Positions 1 through 6,395 of a DNA stretch of 11,072 nucleotides are shown one piece after another. The stretch is from JAPUDQ01 sp964462335 (lineage in GTDB: Bacteria; Patescibacteriota; Saccharimonadia; Saccharimonadales; Saccharimonadaceae), in assembly GCA_964462335.1 (NCBI GenBank), contig CAYWYG010000025.1, forward strand, positions 1-11,072. The letters are read 5' to 3'. The notes under the pieces were generated by a model. It made no database searches, was not told where the DNA came from, and saw only the letters and a program-made list of their open reading frames with translations. The translations under genes and the position numbers were made by a program. The stretch's first letter is position 1. Each line of letters starts with the position of its first letter.

Positions 1-213
1 GATCCTTACTCAGAATCATTGCCAAGTTATTACCTCATTATGCTGAAACTCATCCTCATACTTGTCGCTCTCAAAGAGTACAATTGGCTCACCGTCTCAT
101 ATTCAGTCCTATGGCTCATAGTCTTTATCGTGTTCCTCGCCTGCGTCTACGTATGGCGCTCCCATGCAAAACAAAAGTCCCACGTGCCAGATCATGATGT
201 CATACCTGCTTAG
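1..213 (+). CDS. Small two-TM membrane protein, probably 5'-truncated by the window edge
   Basis: The frame is open from the first base to TAG at 211-213, so the true start may lie upstream. Internal candidates are TTG at 19 and ATG at 40, and neither has a convincing Shine-Dalgarno sequence, which favours a gene running in from the left. The visible part has two hydrophobic stretches: one around LKLILILVAL, and a strong one around VLWLIVFIVFLACVYVW. A short basic then polar tail follows (RSHAKQKSHVPDHD). I see no catalytic motif and do not recognise the family. It is probably a small inner-membrane protein. Its stop lies 2 nt before the -10 box of the next gene, so it ends its own transcription unit or runs into the pseudogene. 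Confidence 0.5.
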   Translation, partial: DPYSESLPSYYLIMLKLILILVALKEYNWLTVSYSVLWLIVFIVFLACVYVWRSHAKQKSHVPDHDVIPA

Positions 214-215
214 CG

Positions 216-221
216 TATAAT
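216..221 (+). promoter_or_regulatory. -10 box (TATAAT) for the decayed FMN-binding gene
   Basis: A perfect TATAAT hexamer lies 20 nt upstream of the ATG at 242. An AGAGGA ribosome-binding site at 229-234 sits 7 nt before that ATG. The -35 position (about 193-198, CATGAT) is weak. The pseudogene therefore still has an intact-looking promoter and Shine-Dalgarno sequence, which suggests recent decay. Confidence 0.5.
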
Positions 222-241
222 CAAAGTTAGAGGAATTACTG

Positions 242-464
242 ATGACAAAATCAGGTGACAATCTGAAAAAAATTTATCCGCAAGTACCTGAAAGAAGTAC
301 GTATGATACAACTGGCAACGATCGCTGAAGACGGTAAGCCTTGGGTATGCAATGTATGATTTAGCTTCGACAATGATTTCAATATCTACTGGTTCTCCTC
401 TGTAAATAGTCGTCGCTCAAAAGAAGTAGTGAATAATCCACACGTCACCCATAATCCCTGTTGA
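242..464 (+). pseudogene. Decayed pyridoxamine 5'-phosphate oxidase-like (FMN-binding) protein
   Basis: The reading starts at ATG 242 (MTKSGDNLKK) and breaks in a 7-A run at 266-272. Removing one A joins it to a frame reading KYLKEVRMIQLATIAEDGKP and then WVCNV. At 357-359 that frame has TGA where a Trp would fit, since FSFDNDFNIYWFSSVNSRRS continues directly after it. The frame then reads KEVVNNPHVT before leaving the family pattern at about position 450 and stopping at TGA 462-464. This pattern (hydrophobic strand, AEDGKPWVCNV, YWFSS, S..SKEV..NP.V) is that of the small PNPOx-like split-barrel FMN-binding proteins, which are normally well over 100 residues. Three lesions are visible: a +1 shift, a nonsense codon and loss of the C-terminal half. 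Family identity is from recall of motifs. The homopolymer lesion alone could be a sequencing error. Confidence 0.72.
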
Positions 465-465
465 T

Positions 466-492
466 CTAATCGTATCATTATGATACGATTAG
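466..492. promoter_or_regulatory. Perfect 27-bp palindrome, likely operator of the Fic operon
   Basis: The left arm CTAATCGTATCAT (466-478) and right arm ATGATACGATTAG (480-492) are exact reverse complements around a single T at 479. A further copy of ATGATACGA lies at 502-510. The palindrome covers the only -10-like hexamer near the gene (TATGAT, 479-484) and the upstream candidate start codon at 480. It is not followed by a T-run, so it does not look like a terminator. The downstream protein begins with a winged-helix domain, so autoregulation is the simplest reading (inference). Confidence 0.6.
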
Positions 493-497
493 AGTGT

Positions 498-1547
498 ATG
501 AATGATACGAATAATTACGATGCGGCGCTGGCGGTCTTTCACCACGGAGAACTGTTGTCATCATCTGGCGTCCACGCAAAAATGAATGGGAGCATATCGC
601 TCGTCACTGTAAAAAGGACTCTTTCAGAATTGTGCCGCAACGGTTTACTCGATCGTCAGGGCGGCGGTCGGTCTATCGAATACCAACTGACAAAGCGCGG
701 GTTGCTACTCAGAAAATTTGACACGCACGCATACCTACGACACGACCAAACAGCTCGTGTCGGGACGAGTGAGTTTAACTTTGATCTCTTCGCCCTACCT
801 ACAGTAACGATATTTGACAATGCCGAATACGAACTGCTCGACAACGCAACTCGTGAGTTTCACACAAAAGGCCCCCATAACGATACTGTCATCCGCAAAG
901 AATTGTCGCGTTTCATCGTCGAAATGTCATGGAAGTCGGCTCAAATTGAAGGCAACACATATACGTTGCTTGATGCGGAACAGTTATTGCTATACGGTAT
1001 AAAATCGACAAAAAATACTGAATTTGAGACCCAAATGATTCTTAATCAGAAAGCTGCCTTTGACTTCATATGGGAAAACCGCGATATGTGGCGACATCTG
1101 CATATTAGTTCAATTGAAAAGGTACACGAGCTTGTCATCCATAATCTAGGGGTAAGCCGCAACCTACGCCAGACGAGCGTGGGGATTACTGGCACTGAGT
1201 ACACCCCGATCGGTAATGTGTTCCAGCTGCGCGAAGCACTAAACCAGCTTTTTGCTTACATTGACGCGTTACCAAACGCGTACGATAAAGCGCTCATGAT
1301 AGTGCTTGGACTTAGTTATATCCAACCGTTTGCTGATGGTAACAAGCGAACGGCGCGTATGATCGCGAATGGACTACTACTTGCGCATGGCTATGCCCCT
1401 GTCTCATACCGTGCAGTCGATGAAACTGCCTACAAAGAAGCCTGTCTTGTATTTTACGAGCAAAACTCAGCGCAGCCGTTTAAACAACTCTTTATCGAGC
1501 AGTATGTCTACTCAGCGACCCACTATAACATCGCGGATCTTGCATGA
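498..1547 (+). CDS. Winged-helix Fic-domain protein with Gln in place of the motif His
   Basis: Residue numbers count from the upstream ATG at 480. I prefer ATG 498 (residue 7), because 480 lies inside the palindrome; neither start has a good ribosome-binding site. Residues about 10-78 look like a winged helix (SLVTVKRTLSELCRNGLL, then a GGGRSIEYQLTKRG wing). Residues about 135-345 are a Fic fold. An inhibitory helix motif (S/T)xxxE(G/N) is present as S153-AQI-E157-G158, as in class II self-inhibited Fic proteins. The beta-hairpin flap is near VGITGTEYTP (234-243). The active-site loop reads QPFADGNKRTAR at 282-293, where the family consensus is HPFx(D/E)GNxRxxR. The catalytic His is thus Gln282 (CAA, 1323-1325), while Asp286, Asn288 and Arg293 are kept. 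Fic proteins usually transfer AMP or other phosphate-linked groups to proteins; this one may bind nucleotide without standard catalysis. It shares a 4-bp ATGA overlap with the next gene. Confidence 0.88.
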   Translation: MNDTNNYDAALAVFHHGELLSSSGVHAKMNGSISLVTVKRTLSELCRNGLLDRQGGGRSIEYQLTKRGLLLRKFDTHAYLRHDQTARVGTSEFNFDLFALPTVTIFDNAEYELLDNATREFHTKGPHNDTVIRKELSRFIVEMSWKSAQIEGNTYTLLDAEQLLLYGIKSTKNTEFETQMILNQKAAFDFIWENRDMWRHLHISSIEKVHELVIHNLGVSRNLRQTSVGITGTEYTPIGNVFQLREALNQLFAYIDALPNAYDKALMIVLGLSYIQPFADGNKRTARMIANGLLLAHGYAPVSYRAVDETAYKEACLVFYEQNSAQPFKQLFIEQYVYSATHYNIADLA

Positions 1548-1957
1548 AGGTATATATCACCGCGAGGTTTAAGGGCGCGAGCGAACAACGCGAGGCTATC
1601 GAGGCGATGTGCCGCGCAGTGCGCGAGGCTGGCATGGAGGATTTTTGTTTTATCCGTGATATCGAGCACTACAGCAATTTTTTCGATGATCCGAGAGAAT
1701 TATGGCAGCGATCGCGCGATGAGCTACGTAGCTGTGATGCTCTGCTGATCGATGCGTCTGACCTACCGACAACTGGACGTGTAATCGAAGCGGGCATGGC
1801 ATATGCGTGGGGTTTACCGATTTTCGTGCTCGCACAACATGGCATTGAGTACAAGGATGCCTACGACGGCATCGCCGCATGCGTCATCCGCTACGAGTCT
1901 CTTAGCGATGTCACCGCACTGCTCAAAGAGTATTTAAAAGAGACCACTACACAGTGA
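1544..1957 (+). CDS. Nucleoside 2-deoxyribosyltransferase-like protein (possible nucleotide N-glycosidase)
   Basis: This 137-residue cytosolic protein starts at the ATG that overlaps the Fic stop. It has the compact Rossmann-like pattern of the nucleoside 2-deoxyribosyltransferase / deoxynucleoside-5'-monophosphate N-hydrolase family: an N-terminal strand with KVYITARFKG (2-10), then SRDELRSCDALLIDASD (57-73) ending in the DxSD signature, then GRVIEAGMAYAWGLPIFVL (78-96) with the E82-A-G motif. In the family, the Glu of this motif forms the covalent sugar intermediate and the DxSD acids assist, so E82 and D70/D73 are the likely catalytic residues. Members either swap bases between deoxyribonucleosides or hydrolyse the N-glycosidic bond, and the substrate cannot be read from the sequence. 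Translational coupling on both sides (ATGA before, GTGA after) shows it is made with the Fic and RibD-like proteins. Confidence 0.78.
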   Translation: MKVYITARFKGASEQREAIEAMCRAVREAGMEDFCFIRDIEHYSNFFDDPRELWQRSRDELRSCDALLIDASDLPTTGRVIEAGMAYAWGLPIFVLAQHGIEYKDAYDGIAACVIRYESLSDVTALLKEYLKETTTQ

Positions 1958-2445
1958 GTAATGTCACGCTATATATGGCGATGTCAGTCGATGGTTATAT
2001 CACTGGCGAAAACGGCGATGTTTCTTGGGTAGGTGATGCGTCATGGCAATCATACCAAAAATTTGTTTCCACGTGCGATGTGGTCATCGTTGGCCGCAGA
2101 ACTTTCATAATGATGGAAAAAGATGAGTTCGCCAACTCGGCAAAATATTATATCGCCACGCACGACAAAAATGCCGACACAGGAGTTTACCCATCGCGCG
2201 TGATCCGAAATCGCGACGATCTGCCGAGCGTAAAGACGATCGGCGTGATTGGTGGCGGCGATCTCAATGGTAGTCTCGCCACGCGCGGGCTTATCGATGA
2301 AATTATCCTTGACATCGAGCCTGTGATACTCGGCTCGGGCATACGATTATTCGGTTCTCATCATCCGTCGCTCACACTTGAGCTCATCACCTCACGAACC
2401 ATCGGTACAAATACCGTACAGCATCATTACCACGTGCTACGATGA
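1954..2445 (+). CDS. RibD C-terminal / dihydrofolate reductase-family protein
   Basis: This 163-residue protein starts at GTG 1954, overlapping the previous TGA by 4 bp. That start gives the expected short first strand of the family (SNVTLYMAMSVDGYITG, 2-18); the in-frame ATGs at codons 8 and 10 would cut into it. Family marks are the SVDGYI strand with Asp13 (substrate side), CDVVIVGRRTF (41-51), the dinucleotide-binding turn TIGVIGGGDLNGSL (95-108), and DEIILDIEPVILGSGIRLF (115-133), typical of the RibD_C fold. Such proteins use NADPH to reduce pteridines, pyrimidines or related compounds, but many stand-alone members have no assigned substrate. It is not clearly a true folate DHFR. It ends the operon 3 bp from the convergent methyltransferase gene. 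Confidence 0.82.
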   Translation: MSNVTLYMAMSVDGYITGENGDVSWVGDASWQSYQKFVSTCDVVIVGRRTFIMMEKDEFANSAKYYIATHDKNADTGVYPSRVIRNRDDLPSVKTIGVIGGGDLNGSLATRGLIDEIILDIEPVILGSGIRLFGSHHPSLTLELITSRTIGTNTVQHHYHVLR

Positions 2446-2448
2446 TAC

Positions 2449-3231
2449 TTATTTTGCTTTTTTGACCAGCATGAAGACACTGGGCCCGAAGTAGGCGCGG
2501 GCGAGCGGGCGCTGGAGGAATTTTTCGACGCTGAGCATGATCGGCATTGGGACAAATTTTTTGAGACCAGGACTGCGGAGGTTTGAGACTGACAAGACTT
2601 TTTCGACGACGAGACCAGCATCGGCCAGTTGTTTGATCACGGTCTTGGGGTGGTGATTGACAAACGGCGCGTCGTCGGCGGTACGGTTTTTCTTGGTGCT
2701 GATATCGACAGGCGTAGTCGGTAGCTTTTTGCCTTTCAAAAGATATTTGAGGCGGTTACGCGCATGAGTGTAGTTGGCAACTTCGAGGATGAGTGTGCCA
2801 TCGTCAGCGAGCACACGTGCAAGCTCGCGAAACTCTGGTACCGGATTTGGTAGGTAATGCATGACGCGAATCATGGTCATGAGGTCAAATGACTTGTCGG
2901 CAAAATCAAGTGCATCGGCTTGCGTACGGACGCGGTCGATTTCAGGATGATCTTTGAGAAAGTCTACGGCGATATCGAGCTGACGCTGGCTTGGCTCCGC
3001 CAATGTCACCTTGTCAGCAAACTGCTCGAGAAAGACGCAGAGTCGGCCGTAGCCGCCACCGACGTCGACAGCGTTGCGGAAATGTTTGCCGCGGAGAAAT
3101 GAGGTGATCGCGATACGCTCTGAGGCATTTTCGTAGTCGCGTCCATCCCAGTAGTAGAGATAGTTGTAGTCGTCATCGTCGTAATGATCGGCCTTTTTTG
3201 CTGAACGGTGAGATGTAGAAGTATGTGTCAT
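2449..3231 (-). CDS. Class I SAM-dependent methyltransferase
   Basis: This is a 260-residue protein with no signal peptide. A hydrophilic acidic N-terminus (HYDDDDYNYLYYWDGRDYE, 16-34) comes before the SAM-binding fold. Motif I is VDVGGGYGR (55-63), the acidic end of strand 2 is E79, the post-II region is QADALDF (104-110), then FDLMTMIRVMHYLPNP (115-130) and the ADDGTLILEV strand (142-151). The C-terminal part (about 165-260) is Lys-rich, probably binds the substrate, and ends in a hydrophobic strand near YFGPSVFMLVKK. The substrate is unknown; the fold fits small-molecule, lipid or glycan methylation. It is the last gene of the minus-strand run, 34 nt after the DUF4352-like gene, but it has its own TATAAT close to the ATG and may be separately transcribed. 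The opposite-strand gene ends 3 bp away, so the two transcripts converge with no space for a separate terminator. Confidence 0.85.
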   Translation of the reverse strand: MTHTSTSHRSAKKADHYDDDDYNYLYYWDGRDYENASERIAITSFLRGKHFRNAVDVGGGYGRLCVFLEQFADKVTLAEPSQRQLDIAVDFLKDHPEIDRVRTQADALDFADKSFDLMTMIRVMHYLPNPVPEFRELARVLADDGTLILEVANYTHARNRLKYLLKGKKLPTTPVDISTKKNRTADDAPFVNHHPKTVIKQLADAGLVVEKVLSVSNLRSPGLKKFVPMPIMLSVEKFLQRPLARAYFGPSVFMLVKKAK

Positions 3232-3239
3232 AGACCTTT

Positions 3240-3245
3240 ATTATA
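3240..3245 (-). promoter_or_regulatory. TATAAT -10 box just upstream of the methyltransferase ATG
   Basis: On the minus strand a perfect TATAAT ends 8 nt before the start codon at 3231. Initiation at the usual distance would give an almost leaderless mRNA. There is no clear -35 element, since that stretch overlaps the end of the upstream gene. An AAGG four nt before the ATG could serve ribosomes on a longer transcript. Confidence 0.42.
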
Positions 3246-3265
3246 CTCGAGGCCGACGCAACCTG

Positions 3266-3889
3266 CTAGTGCAGCACGTCGATCACAAGTGGCGTCGTCA
3301 TATCCCATGCGGTATCGATATAGAGAAGTGGGTTCGATAGACGTTTCGGAATCGCAAATCCTATCTGACCAGCAACCGTAGCGCCCGCTGGAACTTGCTG
3401 GAATGACAGTGGATCGGTAATGCTGGATGATGGACGGATTGTCGCATAGTCGCCTTCCGAACTGCGTATATAGAACTGGCGTACCGGAGTAAGTTGCTGT
3501 GCGCTCTTTGTGGTATTGGTCACTGACACATGCATGATCAGCATCGTCTCGTCATCACCGAGCGAAAACATAGGATCAGAATTCGAATTTGCCGTGACAT
3601 CTTTGACTTTTACAGATAGTGCCGCATTATCAGCGCTTTGTAACGATTTCTTGATAGTCGTCGTGAGAATCTCCTGCGAGACCCCCATGCTGCGTGGTGT
3701 GTTTTGCGCTGTCCAGCTCACCCAAAAAAGCGTATTTATACCGACAAGCGCCGCAACACCGAGGACGAGTACACCCATCAATAAGCTATTCTCATCAGCA
3801 AACTTACGAAATCTTCCATACTCTTTCGAAAGTTCTTTCGCTTCTTTTGCAATGACATTGTCTGTGTGGCTATGGTGTTGGTGCTGCAT
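3266..3889 (-). CDS. Membrane-anchored extracytoplasmic beta protein, DUF4352-like
   Basis: This 207-residue protein starts at 3889 with a good AAGGAG four nt upstream. A His-rich N-terminus (MQHQHHSHTD) and a charged cytosolic helix come before one TM segment (about 36-58). About 150 residues lie outside. From residue 90 on the pattern is that of DUF4352-type immunoglobulin-like domains: a strand AALSVKVKDV, then DETMLIMHVSVTNTTKSAQQLTP (the "long-lasting strand then N-T-(T/S) then conserved P" pattern), then a turn QVPAGATVAGQIGFAIPK, where the family typically has a "P.G.....G...F" strand. The function of DUF4352 domains is not established. It is 14 nt after the seven-Ig stalk gene, mirroring the other stalk/DUF4352 pair upstream. 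The N-terminal His cluster (H3, H5, H6, H8) could bind metal, but that is speculation. Confidence 0.66.
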   Translation of the reverse strand: MQHQHHSHTDNVIAKEAKELSKEYGRFRKFADENSLLMGVLVLGVAALVGINTLFWVSWTAQNTPRSMGVSQEILTTTIKKSLQSADNAALSVKVKDVTANSNSDPMFSLGDDETMLIMHVSVTNTTKSAQQLTPVRQFYIRSSEGDYATIRPSSSITDPLSFQQVPAGATVAGQIGFAIPKRLSNPLLYIDTAWDMTTPLVIDVLH

Positions 3890-3903
3890 ACATCTCCTTT
3901 TCC

Positions 3904-6375
3904 TTACGGTTTATTTGGGTCATAGTATCCCAGTATATATGAGCCCATGCGTGAACTTGTCGAGTTCTGTTTTGCTGCGTCAGTGTGGTTGCGGGTAGGC
4001 AAGCCATTTCGGTCGAGGACATCGGCAAGTTGTACTCCGGCAAGATATCGTGCGAAATCTTTTGCACCACAAATTGCGGTGACGGACGCTGATGATTTCA
4101 TCAGGTTTGCTTTCACGAGATGATATGCGTTGTTAAATGTTGTCAGATCATACACTCGCTTGTCGGTGCTGTCGATGGTACTTGTATTGTAACCCCAACA
4201 GCTTCCTGCAGTAGTATGGCTATTGAGAGTGCTCGGGCCATAGCAAGGTGTCCTGTTGCTACAATATACTGGGGGCGGCCCACTTACAACAAGCGTTGCG
4301 CTTGCCGTCGTCGTACCCCCAGCATTACTGCAGCTCAAACTATATATGTACGTATTGGCTGTACTCATAACACCTGTTGATTGGGATCCTCCCGTAAGAC
4401 CTTTGCTGCCTGTCCATCCTCCTGACGCAGTGCATGATGTTGCGCCATTTCCTACCGACCATGTAATTGTTGCTGATGATCCGGTAGTAATCGAGGCAGG
4501 TGACACAGACACTGATACGGTTGGTTTTGCAATAACCGTCAGAGAGGCTGATGCTGACGAGGCGCCAGCGCTATTGCTACACGCCAGCGTATACGTGTAC
4601 AACCCTGCGGTCGTCACGATACCACTGTTCTGCGACCCCGATGCGCTTTTTGCTCCTCCCCAGCTACCGCTGGCAGTACATGATGTTGGGTTATTGGTCG
4701 CAGACCAACTAATTGTCGTGCTGCCACCCGTTCCTATGGTTGTTGGACTCAGGCTAATCGCTACTACAGGCTTGCTGACAACGACTCCACTACTCACACT
4801 CACTGATGTTGTCGCCGAGCCTGACCCGCCAGCATTGCTACATGTCAATGTGTAGGTGTAGGTCTTGACGGTAGACAAAGCGCCAGTACTCATAGTACCG
4901 CTTGCATTTTTTGCGCCCGTCCAATCACCACTCGCTGTGCATGATGTTGGGGTATTGGTAGATGACCACGTGAGGTTTGATGAATTCCCTGTCGTCACTG
5001 AAATCGGACTCGCGCTGAGAGTCACGACTGGTTTTGGCGGCAACGAGACAGCCACTGTCGCACTTCGTGGAGCACTTGTCCCGCCAGCATTGCTACATGT
5101 CAATGTGTAGGTGTAGGTCTTGACGGTAGACAAAGCGCCAGTACTCATAGTACCGCTTGCATTTTTTGCGCCCGTCCAATCACCACTCGCTGTGCATGAT
5201 GTTGGGGTATTGGTAGATGACCACGTGATGGTCGAAGGACTATCTTTATACACACTACTTGGACTGACCGACAATGAGACAACGGGCGGATTCGGCATTA
5301 CTTGTAGTGAAGCTGTTTTAAATTGACTACCCGCGCCGTTACTACACGTCATCGTATACGCATAGGTACGAATATCCGTAAGCGGACCAACCTGTTGCGT
5401 TCCCTTGCTTGATTTTGCACCCGTCCAATCACCACTCGCTGTGCATGATGTTGGGTTATTGATAGCAGACCATGTCAATGTCACATTTGACCCAGGCAAC
5501 ACAGTCCCCGCCGGCGAGCTTGTTAGTGTGACGACAGGTATGTCTGGAGGCAAATCTTGTGTCTTCACAGTCGTTGTCGCATACCCTTCACCCGATGCAT
5601 TTTTGCACGTCAACGTGTAGGTATATGACTTGACCGACGACAGCGCGCCAGTCGTACTCGATCCTGAGCTGCCTTTATCGCCAGACCAGTCCCCACTTGC
5701 AGTACATGCATCTGGCGCATTAGCCACTGACCAGTTTAATGTCGATGCTTCGCCAACATACACAAGGCTTGGATTTGCCGCAAAAGTAACCACCGGTCTC
5801 TTTGCTATGTCTCCCGTTCCGCCTTGTGCGGTTGCACTCACACTCACCGTTGCGAAGCCCGTCCCCCCATCGGTCTTACATGTCAAAGTAAATATATATG
5901 TCTGCACTTTATCGAGTTTTGGGGTGGACTCCTCTCCACTAGATGATTTACTGCCAGACCAATCATCGCTTGCTTCACAACTCTTTGGGTTGTTCGTCAC
6001 ACTCCACTTCAGTTTACTTGTGCTGCCCAGCGTAACGCCTGCAGGGTCAGCCGTGAGCGTTACTACCGGAGCATTACTGCCGCTTGTACCACCAGTGCCG
6101 GTTGCAACATTACCCCCAGGTAAGGCTGCTTGCGTCTTTTGAGCTTCGGTTTGTATCTGTAGATCATTGACATCCAACCCATGTTTAGCACTAAACTGCT
6201 TGTTAGTTGTGAGTACGCTAAATACACTGAAGCTGATCATGCTCAGTATCATGATCGCAGAGGTTATGCCTATCAATATTTTTACCCCTGTCGGTTTCAT
6301 ATGCGGCATACGAAACCGAGACGGCACAGGCGGTGGCGATGAGTCGATTGGCACAACAAACGGGTTAAATTCCAT
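3904..6375 (-). CDS. Surface stalk protein: TM anchor, seven Ig-like repeats, degenerate cytochrome b5-like tip
   Basis: This 823-residue protein has a Pro-rich cytosolic start, one TM segment (about 32-56) and a Gly/Thr linker. Seven Ig-like repeats of about 80-86 residues follow, at roughly 103-182, 194-272, 280-360, 364-444, 449-528, 536-614 and 618-698. Each carries L.WS, then P.SC.ASGDW(T/S)G, then YTYTLTC.N.(A)G; the paired Cys probably form a disulfide. The C-terminal domain (703-823) has C705, C711, H720, C726-W727, VYDLTTF (741-747), H752 and C769-G770. That order resembles cytochrome b5 domains (H...CW...VYDLT.F...H...CG.D), but the HPGG motif is reduced to AYH. H797 might be the second haem ligand. 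The same tip ends the protein at 6912-7673. Repeats 4 and 5 share a perfect 149-bp stretch. Outside location is inferred from the anchor and the disulfide pattern. Haem binding is unproven. Confidence 0.82.
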   Translation of the reverse strand: MEFNPFVVPIDSSPPPVPSRFRMPHMKPTGVKILIGITSAIMILSMISFSVFSVLTTNKQFSAKHGLDVNDLQIQTEAQKTQAALPGGNVATGTGGTSGSNAPVVTLTADPAGVTLGSTSKLKWSVTNNPKSCEASDDWSGSKSSSGEESTPKLDKVQTYIFTLTCKTDGGTGFATVSVSATAQGGTGDIAKRPVVTFAANPSLVYVGEASTLNWSVANAPDACTASGDWSGDKGSSGSSTTGALSSVKSYTYTLTCKNASGEGYATTTVKTQDLPPDIPVVTLTSSPAGTVLPGSNVTLTWSAINNPTSCTASGDWTGAKSSKGTQQVGPLTDIRTYAYTMTCSNGAGSQFKTASLQVMPNPPVVSLSVSPSSVYKDSPSTITWSSTNTPTSCTASGDWTGAKNASGTMSTGALSTVKTYTYTLTCSNAGGTSAPRSATVAVSLPPKPVVTLSASPISVTTGNSSNLTWSSTNTPTSCTASGDWTGAKNASGTMSTGALSTVKTYTYTLTCSNAGGSGSATTSVSVSSGVVVSKPVVAISLSPTTIGTGGSTTISWSATNNPTSCTASGSWGGAKSASGSQNSGIVTTAGLYTYTLACSNSAGASSASASLTVIAKPTVSVSVSPASITTGSSATITWSVGNGATSCTASGGWTGSKGLTGGSQSTGVMSTANTYIYSLSCSNAGGTTTASATLVVSGPPPVYCSNRTPCYGPSTLNSHTTAGSCWGYNTSTIDSTDKRVYDLTTFNNAYHLVKANLMKSSASVTAICGAKDFARYLAGVQLADVLDRNGLPTRNHTDAAKQNSTSSRMGSYILGYYDPNKP
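4825..4973. repeat. 149-bp perfect direct repeat, copy A (Ig repeat 5)
   Basis: This stretch is identical base for base to 5080-5228, with an offset of 255 bp (85 codons, one Ig unit). It encodes the central part of Ig repeat 5, including TSCTASGDWTGAKNASG. A third, shorter match (about 36 bp, 5420-5455) lies in repeat 3. Identity at the DNA level, beyond what protein conservation needs, points to recent unit duplication or gene conversion. Confidence 0.93.
5080..5228. repeat. 149-bp perfect direct repeat, copy B (Ig repeat 4)
   Basis: This is the second copy of the 149-bp unit, coding for the centre of Ig repeat 4 (residues about 383-432). Sequence outside the unit diverges at once on both sides. 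The exchange therefore covers about 60% of the 85-codon Ig repeat and not the whole of it, which fits gene conversion or duplication followed by divergence of the edges. Confidence 0.93.
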
Positions 6376-6395
6376 CTAGATCATATCCTTTATGG

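Noticed and set aside
357..359. TGA at a position where Trp fits, suggesting an altered genetic code
   Set aside because: TGA ends the Fic, deoxyribosyltransferase-like, RibD-like, three-TM and coiled-coil genes at exact overlap sites, so it is a stop here. The frame also carries an indel and is cut short, so a nonsense mutation is simpler.
1284..1547. Classic Fic/Doc toxin-antitoxin pair
   Set aside because: There is no small antitoxin ORF next to the gene. The inhibitory motif is inside the same protein, and the motif His is missing.
2424..2463. Possible terminator: ATCAT...ATGAT stem followed by T-rich sequence
   Set aside because: The stem is only 5 bp with a 14-nt loop, and the T-rich part is coding sequence of the convergent methyltransferase. 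It is too weak to call.
3510..3998. 162-codon plus-strand open frame
   Set aside because: It runs antisense across the DUF4352-like gene and the end of the stalk gene. Its translation is rich in Ser/Cys with no domain pattern, whereas the minus-strand genes have ribosome-binding sites and clear domains.
4390..6070. Regularly spaced repeats that might suggest CRISPR or another DNA-level array
   Set aside because: The period is about 240-260 bp, in frame with codons, and the units encode Ig domains. There are no short direct repeats with unique spacers.
4256..6142. Series of long plus-strand open frames (for example 4256-4855, 4865-5110, 5120-5326, 5630-6142)
   Set aside because: They are antisense to the Ig stalk gene and arise from its repeated Thr/Ser/Gly-rich codons. 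They share the repeat period, have no start signals and show no family features.
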